Shown here: positions 8,461 through 15,362 of the stretch, one piece after another
Position numbering within the stretch: position 1 is the stretch's first letter
Layout of the letters: each line of letters begins with the position of its first letter
Source: Clostridiales bacterium GWF2_38_85
GTDB taxonomy: Bacteria > Bacillota > Clostridia > Oscillospirales > CAG-382
Reading direction: 5' to 3'
DNA: 53,135 nt
NCBI GenBank assembly: GCA_001797275.1
Contig: MGOY01000042.1
Span: forward strand, 1-53,135
The notes under the pieces: model-generated
Databases searched by the model: none
What the model was told of the DNA's origin: nothing
The model's input: only the letters and a program-made list of their open reading frames with translations
Program-made: the position numbers and the translations under genes

Positions 8461-8541
8461 TATACAAATTTATACACATCTTGTGCTATTTGTTATCGTT
8501 AGGCGGCTGAATTATATTCGGTCGCTTTTATATTTGTTTTA
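8447..8541 (+). terminator. Expression platform of riboswitch 1 (terminator and antiterminator)
   Basis: GCGGCTGAA (8503-8511) pairs with TTCGGTCGC (8517-8525; two G-U pairs) over a 5-nt loop and is followed by a T-rich tract, an intrinsic terminator. Its 5' arm can instead pair with the 3' core of the aptamer: CAGCTGCC (8447-8454) with GGCGGCTG (8502-8509), 8 bp with one G-U. The two structures exclude each other. Ligand binding should lock the aptamer core, free the arm and favour termination, so an OFF switch is predicted. Confidence 0.75.
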
Positions 8542-8567
8542 TTTTTTATATCGAAAGGAAGACACAC

Positions 8568-8933
8568 ATGAAAAAATTTATATCCATTATTTTAGTAGTA
8601 CTTATGATAACCACTTTATCAACTGTTGCTGTATCGGCAAAAGGAGTTTCTCACGAACAGTCTATATCGATATCGAAAGTATCTGATTTTAAGATTGCGA
8701 TTGTCGAGAAATTGGTCGAGAGAACAAACGCAAAAATTGAAGATCTTGTTGTAGCAGCAATGGCTGAAGAAGATCCCGATCTTGATTTGCTTGTTGCAAG
8801 AACAAACTTCCTTGCTCAGACAACAATTAAAATAGCAGCTGCTCTGGGTGTTGAAGTTGTATGTGAATATGTAGTTTATGAAATCAACGGTGTTGCGGTT
8901 GTTATAGATCCGCTTATAGTAATAAAGAGATAA
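8568..8933 (+). CDS. Small secreted protein of unknown function under c-di-GMP riboswitch control
   Basis: Protein of 121 aa with a clear Sec signal peptide (MKKFISIILVVLMITT, ending near VSA at about residue 24). The mature part of about 97 aa has no cysteine-rich or repeat character; it contains an acidic stretch (EEDPDLD) and a hydrophobic C-terminal third. I recognise no family. A GAAAGGAAG ribosome-binding site lies 6-7 bp before the ATG. It is the first gene behind riboswitch 1 and its stop is followed at once by the ATG of the nucleotidyltransferase. As the promoter-proximal product of a c-di-GMP switch it may act at the cell surface (matrix, adhesion or signalling); this is inference. 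Confidence 0.8.
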   Translation: MKKFISIILVVLMITTLSTVAVSAKGVSHEQSISISKVSDFKIAIVEKLVERTNAKIEDLVVAAMAEEDPDLDLLVARTNFLAQTTIKIAAALGVEVVCEYVVYEINGVAVVIDPLIVIKR

Positions 8934-9269
8934 ATGGATCTTCTTTCTTTGCCTGTTGATATCAGGGAAGCATTGGCTTCTGTGATAAAAAATGTAGCAG
9001 AGACAGTCAAGGTGTCAAAAATTTATCTGTTCGGCTCATATTTCAATGGTACGAATACTAATGAAAGCGATGTTGATATCGCATTCTTTATCGATGATAA
9101 TGAAAGCCTCCTTGAAGCACACAGAAGTATAATTAAAATCACCAGTAGGTATCCCATTGACATACAACCGCAGATATTCTATGAATGCGAATTGATTGAC
9201 AGCAGCGGCATTGTCGGAGAAATTCTGGAAAACGGTGGAGAGATATTTTTCAGACAAAGTATGGAGTAA
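8934..9269 (+). CDS. Minimal nucleotidyltransferase (MNT/NTase-fold protein)
   Basis: Protein of 111 aa with the DNA polymerase beta-type nucleotidyltransferase signature: GS at residues 34-35 followed by D46 and D48 (pattern GSx10DxD), the two metal-binding aspartates. Length is typical of stand-alone MNT proteins, which usually pair with a HEPN partner and in HepT/MntA systems AMPylate the toxin. Here the expected HEPN gene is present but displaced: the cupin-HD-GYP gene lies between them. The start abuts the preceding stop codon, so expression is probably coupled. Confidence 0.85.
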   Translation: MDLLSLPVDIREALASVIKNVAETVKVSKIYLFGSYFNGTNTNESDVDIAFFIDDNESLLEAHRSIIKITSRYPIDIQPQIFYECELIDSSGIVGEILENGGEIFFRQSME

Positions 9270-9272
9270 AAA

Positions 9273-10196
9273 ATGGATGGAATTTTTGTCAAAAAAGAAA
9301 AGGTCGATTTTTTAACACAGGATAGTAAAAGCGACCTTGCTTTGCTTCTCGAACAAAAGAATCTTGAGGTAATGGTTCAGAAGATAGATAAAAATTCATT
9401 GATTTGGCTTACTCCGGGTTCTGATAAAAATATGGTAGAGTTTTTCTATATTGTTGAGGGAAGCCTTTCTCTTGAAAATAGCGAAGAAAAGATAACGCTT
9501 GAGAAAAACGATTGCTTTTACACTCAGGATTTAAAAAATAAGGTGCTGCTTCAGAGCAATACAGATATGAAGATCCTTTATATTTCGAGTGGTTCGGTTT
9601 ATGAGTATCTTGATAACTTTTATGACGAGCTTAATTTTCTTCTTGATAAAATCACCGAGAAGGACGAATACACAAAGAATCATTGTAAAAGAGTTGCAGA
9701 TTATTGTCTGTTCATATCTAAAAAGCTTAAATGCGCAGAAGCGGTAATTGATAATATAGTTGTAGCAAGTCTTTTCCATGATGTCGGCAAGTGCTACATA
9801 CCGGATGAAATACTCAAGAAAAGTCATAACTTAACCAACGAAGAATTCAAAGAAATATATAAGCATCCAACCTATTCAAAAAAAGTACTTTTAGGCAAAT
9901 TTTCTGATGAAGTCACCCGAATTGCATATGAGCATCATGAAAGGCTGGATGGATCGGGTTATCCTTGTGGACTGCGTGGTGATCAGCTTTCACTCGAAGC
10001 AAGAATAATTTCGGTAGCTGACAGTTTTGATGCAATGACATCAAAAAGGCCATACAACAAGGTGTTGTCCTTTTCCGAAGCAGCAGATGAGCTTTACTCA
10101 CTAAAAGCTAAATATGACATTAAGGTGACAAGAGCATTGAAGGAGCTGGTTGACAACGGTGAACTGCTTCAGATGATTAACGAGGTCAAAGCATGA
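9273..10196 (+). CDS. Cupin-like domain fused to HD-GYP cyclic dinucleotide phosphodiesterase
   Basis: Protein of 307 aa. Residues about 25-108 form a cupin-like beta domain (GSLSLENSEEKITLEKND), a possible small-molecule sensor. Residues about 125-260 form an HD-GYP domain: HD at 169-170 in FHDVGKCYIPD, KHP near 197-199, HH at 221-222 and GYP at 229-231 in HHERLDGSGYP, then VADSFDAMTSKRPY. The catalytic residues expected for HD-GYP enzymes appear intact, so it should hydrolyse c-di-GMP (or cGAMP). It is cytoplasmic by sequence. GGAG lies before the ATG, and its stop overlaps the next start as ATGA. Control by an upstream c-di-GMP riboswitch closes a feedback loop on its own substrate. Confidence 0.9.
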   Translation: MDGIFVKKEKVDFLTQDSKSDLALLLEQKNLEVMVQKIDKNSLIWLTPGSDKNMVEFFYIVEGSLSLENSEEKITLEKNDCFYTQDLKNKVLLQSNTDMKILYISSGSVYEYLDNFYDELNFLLDKITEKDEYTKNHCKRVADYCLFISKKLKCAEAVIDNIVVASLFHDVGKCYIPDEILKKSHNLTNEEFKEIYKHPTYSKKVLLGKFSDEVTRIAYEHHERLDGSGYPCGLRGDQLSLEARIISVADSFDAMTSKRPYNKVLSFSEAADELYSLKAKYDIKVTRALKELVDNGELLQMINEVKA

Positions 10197-10627
10197 CAGG
10201 TTATGAAAAATACGAGCATTGGTTAACTCTCGCAAAATACGATGTAGAGACAGCAAAAATTCTGCTTGATGCAAAAAGATATTCCTATGTTCCGGCTTTA
10301 TGCCAGCAATCGATAGAGCGTATGCTCAAGGGCATGTTTGTATGTCATACAGGCAAGGAAGCATCAAAAACACATAACATTCCTTTTCTTGCAAATAAAC
10401 TTACGCAAAACAATGAATTTCTTGAAAAAGAGTCAGGAAAACGTTTTAGAGATGAAAAGGATGATAAAGAAGAGTTTATGGTCGATCTGATGTTTTATTA
10501 CATGAGCGATTATCCTTTTTCATATAAAAAGTTTTCAGAGCGTTTCATCGAAGAGAAGGTTGCAGCAGAATTATATAATAACTCAATTAAGCTGCTTGAA
10601 TGGTTGGAATCATTCCAAACTGATTAA
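10193..10627 (+). CDS. HEPN-domain protein
   Basis: Protein of 144 aa, all alpha, matching HEPN proteins: an N-terminal helix with WLTLAKYDVETAKILLDAK, a central CQQSIERMLKGMF helix, and the KTHNIPFLANKL segment. HEPN proteins act as RNases in some toxin-antitoxin systems or as nucleotide-binding partners of MNT proteins. A clean Rx4-6H ribonuclease motif is not obvious here, so a toxin role is not assured. It overlaps the HD-GYP stop codon by 4 bp (ATGA). With the MNT gene 924 bp upstream it flanks the HD-GYP gene, which suggests the three proteins work together. Confidence 0.8.
   Translation: MTGYEKYEHWLTLAKYDVETAKILLDAKRYSYVPALCQQSIERMLKGMFVCHTGKEASKTHNIPFLANKLTQNNEFLEKESGKRFRDEKDDKEEFMVDLMFYYMSDYPFSYKKFSERFIEEKVAAELYNNSIKLLEWLESFQTD
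10604..10618. repeat. 15-bp perfect inverted repeat at the end of the HEPN gene
   Basis: TTGGAAT and ATTCCAA flank a single base within the last codons of the HEPN gene, 30-40 bp upstream of riboswitch 2. It could be an operator for a promoter serving the pilus operon, or coincidental coding sequence. Confidence 0.3.
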
Positions 10628-10650
10628 AATAAAATTGAATAATTAATCAA

Positions 10651-10760
10651 CTTCCCGATAATGGTAAACTTATTGAAAAATAAGGGCACAAAGCTATAGG
10701 GTCTAAGGATTAAAGCAAAGCTTTTTATCTATGACAGCCTAGCCACCGAACGAAGACGGG
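10651..10760 (+). promoter_or_regulatory. GEMM-I (c-di-GMP-I class) riboswitch aptamer 2, upstream of the Tad pilus operon
   Basis: The core reads GGTAAAC, P2 hairpin TTATTGAAAAATAA, GGGCACAAAGC, TATAGGGTCTAAGG, a variable hairpin (AAAGC/GCTTT), CTATGACAGCC and AGCCACCGA, the usual clostridial GEMM-I layout. The closing stem may be CCCG (10654-10657) with CGGG (10757-10760). No good promoter was found between the HEPN stop and the aptamer; the only TTGAAT/GATAAT pair would start inside the aptamer, so readthrough from the upstream operon is possible. Confidence 0.85.
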
Positions 10761-10795
10761 TTTTAATTGATTTACCATTGACGATATATCAATGG
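10660..10795 (+). promoter_or_regulatory. Alternative pairings around riboswitch 2
   Basis: AATGGTAAA (10660-10668, part of the aptamer core) is exactly complementary to TTTACCATT (10771-10779). The latter overlaps a perfect hairpin CCATTGA (10775-10781) with TCAATGG (10789-10795), so the two cannot coexist. This is the signature of a ligand-gated refolding element. Confidence 0.55.
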
Positions 10796-10895
10796 CGATT
10801 TTGCACCTTTTATTTAGGATTATATGTCATTTTTAATGATATTTAATTGTCGAATTATCTGGTTTTATGATCGCATAGTCAATCGTACATTTATT

Positions 10896-10936
10896 AAGCC
10901 GTATTCTCATTATTATGGGAATACGGCTTTTTGTTT
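10896..10936 (+). terminator. Intrinsic terminator between riboswitch 2 and the pilus operon
   Basis: A perfect 11-bp stem, AAGCCGTATTC (10896-10906) with GAATACGGCTT (10919-10929), is followed by TTTTGTTTT. It lies 20 bp before the prepilin peptidase start and behind the riboswitch, so it is probably the regulated terminator. ACGG plus UUU (10756-10763) can pair imperfectly with its 5' arm, a possible antiterminator. Confidence 0.85.
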
Positions 10937-10955
10937 TGCTTTGAAAGGAAAATCT

Positions 10956-11582
10956 ATGATTTTTGTATATGTATTGCTTGGGCTGGTAATCGGATATGGT
11001 TGTATGCAAATAAGCAAAAAACTTATTATGGCAAGAACCACTGAATCGGTAAAAAGTATTTTACTCATAGAAAAATATGCTTTTATCTTCTGGTCGTTAT
11101 TTACAGCCGCACTGTTCTCGATAATATATTTTATTGATTCAAATATAGTTCATCAGATTGAGTATATGTTAGTGTTTGTTATTTGTCTTATGATAAGTGC
11201 AGTAGATTTGATAACAAAAAAAATTCCGAATATATTGCTTCTTGTGTTATTGATTTTAAAGTTTATATTTCTTGTAATCAACTATTCGACTGCTGAACTT
11301 ATTCAGAGTCTTTGGGGCTTCGGCGCAGCATGTATTATATTTGCATTACCTTCGTTGTTGAAATTAAAAGTCGGTGCCGGTGATATTAAGTTGGCAGTAA
11401 TAACAGGCTTTTATCTTGGACTGAACGGATTTCTGCAAACAATGACTATAATGGCAATAGCAATATCTGTTTTCGGAATTATTATTAAAATTAAAAAACT
11501 TGGTAATTTTAAGACAAAAACAGCAATGGGACCTTATCTTGCATTTGGTTTTATCTGCACACTTTTGATCCCTTTGTTCTGA
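10956..11582 (+). CDS. Prepilin peptidase, A24 family (TadV/CpaA)
   Basis: Membrane aspartyl peptidase of 208 aa that cleaves the leader of Flp prepilins. The catalytic aspartates are D84 in SAVDLITKKIPN and D143 in GAGDIKL; about six hydrophobic helices span the protein. It lacks the N-terminal methylase domain of larger PilD enzymes, as is normal for TadV. The start at 10956 is chosen because AAAGGAAA lies just ahead; an upstream in-frame ATG at 10824 would place the regulated terminator inside the coding region. First gene of the Tad operon. Confidence 0.9.
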   Translation: MIFVYVLLGLVIGYGCMQISKKLIMARTTESVKSILLIEKYAFIFWSLFTAALFSIIYFIDSNIVHQIEYMLVFVICLMISAVDLITKKIPNILLLVLLILKFIFLVINYSTAELIQSLWGFGAACIIFALPSLLKLKVGAGDIKLAVITGFYLGLNGFLQTMTIMAIAISVFGIIIKIKKLGNFKTKTAMGPYLAFGFICTLLIPLF

Positions 11583-11649
11583 AAGAACGATATGTTCTTA
11601 TAAGAACAATTATATAAATAAAAACAATAAACAATAGGAGGAAAAGGAA

Positions 11650-11829
11650 ATGAAAAAATTGGTTAACTTCTTCAAGGATGAAAACGGACAGGGCATGGTA
11701 GAATACGGACTTATCATAGGACTTATAGCAATCGTTGTAATTGCAGGTCTTGTAATATTAGGTCCAAAAATCAAGGAAATGTTCGTAAATATCGGCAATA
11801 ACCTTGATGCTTCAGGCACAGTATCTTAA
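11650..11829 (+). CDS. Flp-type pilin 1
   Basis: Pilin of 59 aa. The sequence runs MKKLVNFFKDENGQGMVEYG, then one hydrophobic helix LIIGLIAIVVIAGLVILG and a short tail. The Flp signature is the G-Q-G-M-V-E-Y stretch: cleavage is expected before the hydrophobic helix with Glu at +5 and the conserved Tyr beside it. AGGAGGAAAAGG precedes the ATG, a very strong ribosome-binding site fitting an abundant structural protein. The next gene is a close paralogue. A short palindrome (11594-11607) lies upstream. Confidence 0.93.
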   Translation: MKKLVNFFKDENGQGMVEYGLIIGLIAIVVIAGLVILGPKIKEMFVNIGNNLDASGTVS

Positions 11830-11863
11830 TTAAAATTTAATTGAAAACAGAAAGGACAGTATC

Positions 11864-12043
11864 ATGAAAACATTAGTAAACTTCTTTAAGGATGAAAACG
11901 GGCAGGGCATGGTAGAATACGGACTTATCATAGGACTTATAGCAATCGTTGTAATTGCAGGTCTTGTTATACTTGGCCCAAAGATCAGAGATATGTTCAC
12001 AGGTATTGGTGACAAGCTTGATGCTTCGGGAACAGTTTCCTAA
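11864..12043 (+). CDS. Flp-type pilin 2 (tandem paralogue)
   Basis: Pilin of 59 aa, identical to the preceding one over nearly all of the first 41 residues (T3 replaces K3) and diverging mainly at about residues 42-52. AGAAAGGA precedes the ATG. Two near-identical pilins in tandem suggest recent duplication; they may be major and minor subunits of one fibre or allow dosage increase. The DNA is also very similar between copies, so recombination could change copy number. Confidence 0.93.
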   Translation: MKTLVNFFKDENGQGMVEYGLIIGLIAIVVIAGLVILGPKIRDMFTGIGDKLDASGTVS

Positions 12044-12072
12044 AATAAGAGAAGTAATAAGAATTGGAATCG

Positions 12073-12090
12073 GGGGTGCAGTCGCACCCC
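12073..12090 (+). promoter_or_regulatory. GC-rich hairpin after the pilin genes
   Basis: GGGGTGC and GCACCCC form a perfect 7-bp stem over a 4-nt loop, without a T tract. It probably blocks 3' exonucleases and raises pilin mRNA relative to the downstream genes rather than terminating. Confidence 0.6.
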
Positions 12091-12128
12091 TGAACAAGGT
12101 AAATAAATTTTGAGAAGGGATGATAATT

Positions 12129-12536
12129 ATGAAAAAATTTATATTGGATGAAGACGGGCAGGCGGTTGTAGAATTTGCAATAATCGCACCTATTATTTTA
12201 TTGATACTCTGCGGTATCATCGATTTCAGCTGGATTTTTTCAGCACAGCTTGCAACGAATAACTGCGCTCGGGAAGGTGCGAGATATGCGTCGGTATCAT
12301 CATCGTATTCAACTCTCGAATATGACACTTCGCAAAAGGTTTTGAGTGTAGCTACCGATAATATTAAAGAAAATATTGAAACGGCAGTAGTTCTTTCAAA
12401 TACAACAAATCCAAGTTCCGGTGATGTTACGGTAACAATAACAAGCGAGATTAAAACACTGACTATTGTAGCTAATACAATTTTCGGCGGTAATACGGCA
12501 AAGCTGTCATCAAGCGTTACCATGAAGGTTGGTTGA
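12129..12536 (+). CDS. TadE-like minor pilin/pseudopilin
   Basis: Protein of 135 aa with the TadE layout: a short basic N-terminus, the processing region DEDGQAVVEFAIIAPI with Glu at +5, one hydrophobic helix, then an extracytoplasmic domain of about 100 residues (NNCAREGARYAS is typical of TadE). The start at 12129 is chosen because AGAAGGG is correctly spaced to it; an in-frame ATG at 12120 overlaps that site. The stop is 4 bp before the next gene. Confidence 0.88.
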   Translation: MKKFILDEDGQAVVEFAIIAPIILLILCGIIDFSWIFSAQLATNNCAREGARYASVSSSYSTLEYDTSQKVLSVATDNIKENIETAVVLSNTTNPSSGDVTVTITSEIKTLTIVANTIFGGNTAKLSSSVTMKVG

Positions 12537-12540
12537 TAGT

Positions 12541-13497
12541 ATGAAAAGGCTTTTAAAAAATGAATCAGGAGCAAGTGCGATTATAGTTGCACTTGTTATG
12601 ACTCTTATTCTTACAGCTTCAGCATTGGCACTGGATATCGGCGCAGCTTATGTCGAAGCTTCAAATACTCAAAATGCTGCTGATGCAATTGCATTATCAG
12701 TGGGAAGATATCTGCCGGTTGACGAAAATGATAGCTTGAAAATAAATATAGTATTAAATGCTGCCTCTGAATATGCTCAAAAAAATGAGGTTGAAAATTT
12801 TTATCCCGAAAATGTTATTTTCGGTGATGTTAAAGATGGAAAATTTACTTCAGTAACTATTAGTGTATCGAAAACAAGCGAAACACGGCTTGCAAAAATT
12901 ATTGGAGTTGATAATATAGAAATACTAAAGTCCGCAACAGTTTCAGCACGTCCTGTAGGTTCTATTACTGGAGCAGTTCCGCTTGGAATTACTGAAGAAG
13001 CATATAACAATGTTATTTCAACTGGAGAAGATCATGTAATTATAAAAGTCGGCGGTGGTGACGGTGATACGGGATTTTATGGCTTTGTTGTACTTGATGA
13101 TTCGAACGGCAATGCTGCACTGCTTGAGAAATGGCTAAAATACGGTTATGAAGGTGAAAACTATGTCGGTCAGTCATTACCGGTTGCAACAGGTAACAAA
13201 ACAAGCGCAGCGAGGGATGCTGTTGAGTACAGACTCTCACTTTGCAATCATTATGTGGGGTATGGCGGCTGCATAATAGATCATTATGTAGAGGACTGTC
13301 CGAGAGTTATGTACATCCTGATATACAGCTTCACAGACAGCAGAACTGTACAAATTGTCGGCTTTGCTCCGTTTTTACTTGAAGGTTCACCGAGTGATGA
13401 TGAAATACAGGGTTCGTTTATATATACAAACATATCGTACACAGATAGAATATCTGAAAAAGATTTCGGGATTTATACATACAGGTTGACTAAATAA
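12541..13497 (+). CDS. TadG-like pilus assembly protein
   Basis: Protein of 318 aa. The N-terminus MKRLLKNESGASAIIVALVM and one hydrophobic helix ending in ALALDIGAAYVEASNTQNAADAIAL match the Tad-associated TadE/G-like domain. The rest is an extracytoplasmic domain with a few cysteines (LCNHYVGYGGCIIDHYVEDC) that may form disulfides. A TTG codon at 12529 could extend it, but the ATG at 12541 fits the family start. It likely sits in the membrane and contributes to pilus tip or anchoring. Confidence 0.85.
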   Translation: MKRLLKNESGASAIIVALVMTLILTASALALDIGAAYVEASNTQNAADAIALSVGRYLPVDENDSLKINIVLNAASEYAQKNEVENFYPENVIFGDVKDGKFTSVTISVSKTSETRLAKIIGVDNIEILKSATVSARPVGSITGAVPLGITEEAYNNVISTGEDHVIIKVGGGDGDTGFYGFVVLDDSNGNAALLEKWLKYGYEGENYVGQSLPVATGNKTSAARDAVEYRLSLCNHYVGYGGCIIDHYVEDCPRVMYILIYSFTDSRTVQIVGFAPFLLEGSPSDDEIQGSFIYTNISYTDRISEKDFGIYTYRLTK

Positions 13498-13514
13498 TAA
13501 AGGGATAAAAATAT

Positions 13515-14204
13515 ATGAAGAAAATATATCTCATTGCAACAATTGTTGCGATTATTACCGGTATGGCGGTGTTTTTGTTCGCATCGGAACTTCAGAAAAA
13601 CAGCCTTGAGAAAAATAAAAGCGAGGAAACAATTGAAGTTGTGGTTGCTGCGATTGATATTACCGAGAATACAAGAATAACTACTGAAATGCTGACCACA
13701 GCACAGTTCCCTTCAGCTACGGTGCCGGTTAATGCAGTCAAAGATATTACATATCTTATTGGTAAAACCGCAAAATATCCAATCAGTAAAGGCGAACAAT
13801 TCCTTGAAACGAAGATACTTATTATTGGTGATCAGGAAAATAACGAGCTTGCCAAGCGTGTACAGAACGGTTACCGTGCGTTTACAATATCGGTTGATGC
13901 GATTACAGGTATTGCCGGTTATTTAAGAATTGGTGACAAAATCGATATTATTATAACTAAAAATGTTGATGGAATACCGACAACAAATTATTTGCTTCAA
14001 GATATAAAAATAATTGCAATCGGAAGCTCATCTCAATATCCGACCGGGAAAGAAAAGCTGACCGAATATTCTAATATAACACTTGAAATTCTTGCTGAGG
14101 ACTGTACTATACTGAATCATAATATTATAAACGGACTTATTAAGATTGTTCTGAGAAGTGTCGGTGATGAGGAAGAAATATCAGTTGCACCGATTTCAAA
14201 TTAA
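13515..14204 (+). CDS. cpaB: Flp pilus assembly protein CpaB/RcpC
   Basis: Protein of 229 aa with one N-terminal membrane helix (residues 5-24), a SAF domain (about 42-105, beginning VVVAAIDITENTRITTEML), and an RcpC/CpaB-type beta domain with GYRAFTISVDAITGIAGYLR and GDKIDIIIT. CpaB proteins sit outside the membrane and in Gram-negatives contact the secretin; with no secretin here it may interact with peptidoglycan or the pilus base. An AAAGGGATA site precedes the start. Confidence 0.88.
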   Translation: MKKIYLIATIVAIITGMAVFLFASELQKNSLEKNKSEETIEVVVAAIDITENTRITTEMLTTAQFPSATVPVNAVKDITYLIGKTAKYPISKGEQFLETKILIIGDQENNELAKRVQNGYRAFTISVDAITGIAGYLRIGDKIDIIITKNVDGIPTTNYLLQDIKIIAIGSSSQYPTGKEKLTEYSNITLEILAEDCTILNHNIINGLIKIVLRSVGDEEEISVAPISN

Positions 14205-14228
14205 ACATAAATAAAAAATGGAGTAGAT

Positions 14229-15347
14229 ATGGATAAGCTTAAGGTTGTCATTGTATCCGATAATATTGACATTAAAATAAAAATCAAGAACCTGATAAAT
14301 GATGAAAGCATTGCAATATCAGGCTTCCTCGAATATGACAATATGACAAACCTTAAAATTTTGGGTTATAGTCCTGATGTTGTTATTCTCATTCATGATT
14401 CAAACGCGGGTCAGCTTTTTGAGATAGCGGGACAGGTTTATGCACAAATTCAAGGTGCAAGCGTTATAATGTTATCAGCCAATATAGATGTCAGTCTGCT
14501 TGCAAAAGCAATGCAATATGGTATAAAACAGGTTTTACCACTTGATTCGGATGCAAAGACAGTAAAAGAAGCATTATATAAGGCATATTCGCTCGAAAAG
14601 AAGAGAACATCAGACAATGCTTTCATAAAAAGTACACGTTCAAAAGTAATATCATTTTTTGGCGGTAAAGGCGGCACAGGTAAAACAACAGTTGCGGTCA
14701 ATATTGCAGTACAGCTCGCATTAAACGGAAAGAAAACGGTCATTATTGATGCTGACTTCCAATTTGGGGACGTAACAGTTCTGCTTGACCTTGATCCGAA
14801 GGATACAATATATGAGTTGACAAAGGAAAAAGGCGATTTAAGCATCGATGTTGTCAGAAGTACATTAGCGCTTCACAGCAGCGGCCTTGAAGTACTGGCA
14901 GCTCCAAAAAGTCCTGAGTTGAGCGAGTATATAAGTGATAAAACTATGGAGATTGTATTAAACACGCTAAGACCTTATTATGAATACATAATAATTGACC
15001 TGCCGCCCGGATTCAACGATACTACAATAGCTGCAATCGAAAGCAGTGATGTAGTCTATCTGGTTGCAAGCGTTGACATTGTATCACTCAGAAACGCAAA
15101 GTTATGCTTGGGTATAATGGAAGCATTAAGACAAAAGGATAAGGTTGAACTTATTCTTAATCGCTGTACTGAGAGTATTATTTCAAAAAAGGATTTTGAG
15201 TCTATACTCAGCCTGACAACTAAACTATGTCTGCCCGACGATACAAAGACAGTGCTGACAAGCCTTAACAAGGGTGTCCCGTTTGTGGCAGGGATGCCGA
15301 AAACTCAGATTTCAAAGTTAATTTCCGGGTATGTAAAAACATTATAA
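14229..15347 (+). CDS. TadZ/CpaE: receiver-like domain plus ParA/MinD ATPase
   Basis: Protein of 372 aa. Residues 1-115 form a response-regulator-like domain. Residues 138-372 are a MinD/ParA-type ATPase with the deviant Walker A KGGTGKTT at 147-154, DADFQFGDV, and the switch region IIIDLPPGFNDTT. TadZ localises the pilus machine at the membrane. Like many TadZ receivers it lacks a complete phosphorylation pocket by eye (no clear DD pair). TGGAG precedes the ATG, and it is followed 15 bp later by the secretion ATPase. Confidence 0.9.
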   Translation: MDKLKVVIVSDNIDIKIKIKNLINDESIAISGFLEYDNMTNLKILGYSPDVVILIHDSNAGQLFEIAGQVYAQIQGASVIMLSANIDVSLLAKAMQYGIKQVLPLDSDAKTVKEALYKAYSLEKKRTSDNAFIKSTRSKVISFFGGKGGTGKTTVAVNIAVQLALNGKKTVIIDADFQFGDVTVLLDLDPKDTIYELTKEKGDLSIDVVRSTLALHSSGLEVLAAPKSPELSEYISDKTMEIVLNTLRPYYEYIIIDLPPGFNDTTIAAIESSDVVYLVASVDIVSLRNAKLCLGIMEALRQKDKVELILNRCTESIISKKDFESILSLTTKLCLPDDTKTVLTSLNKGVPFVAGMPKTQISKLISGYVKTL

Positions 15348-15362
15348 TGAGGATATAATACA

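Noticed and set aside
10193-10627. HepT-type toxin of a classical HEPN/MNT toxin-antitoxin pair
   Set aside because: The Rx4-6H ribonuclease motif is not clear and the MNT gene is separated by an HD-GYP gene, so a toxin call is not supported.
10824-10955. N-terminal extension of the prepilin peptidase frame
   Set aside because: The extension spans the 11-bp intrinsic terminator at 10896-10929 and has no ribosome-binding site, while the ATG at 10956 has AAAGGAAA at the right distance.
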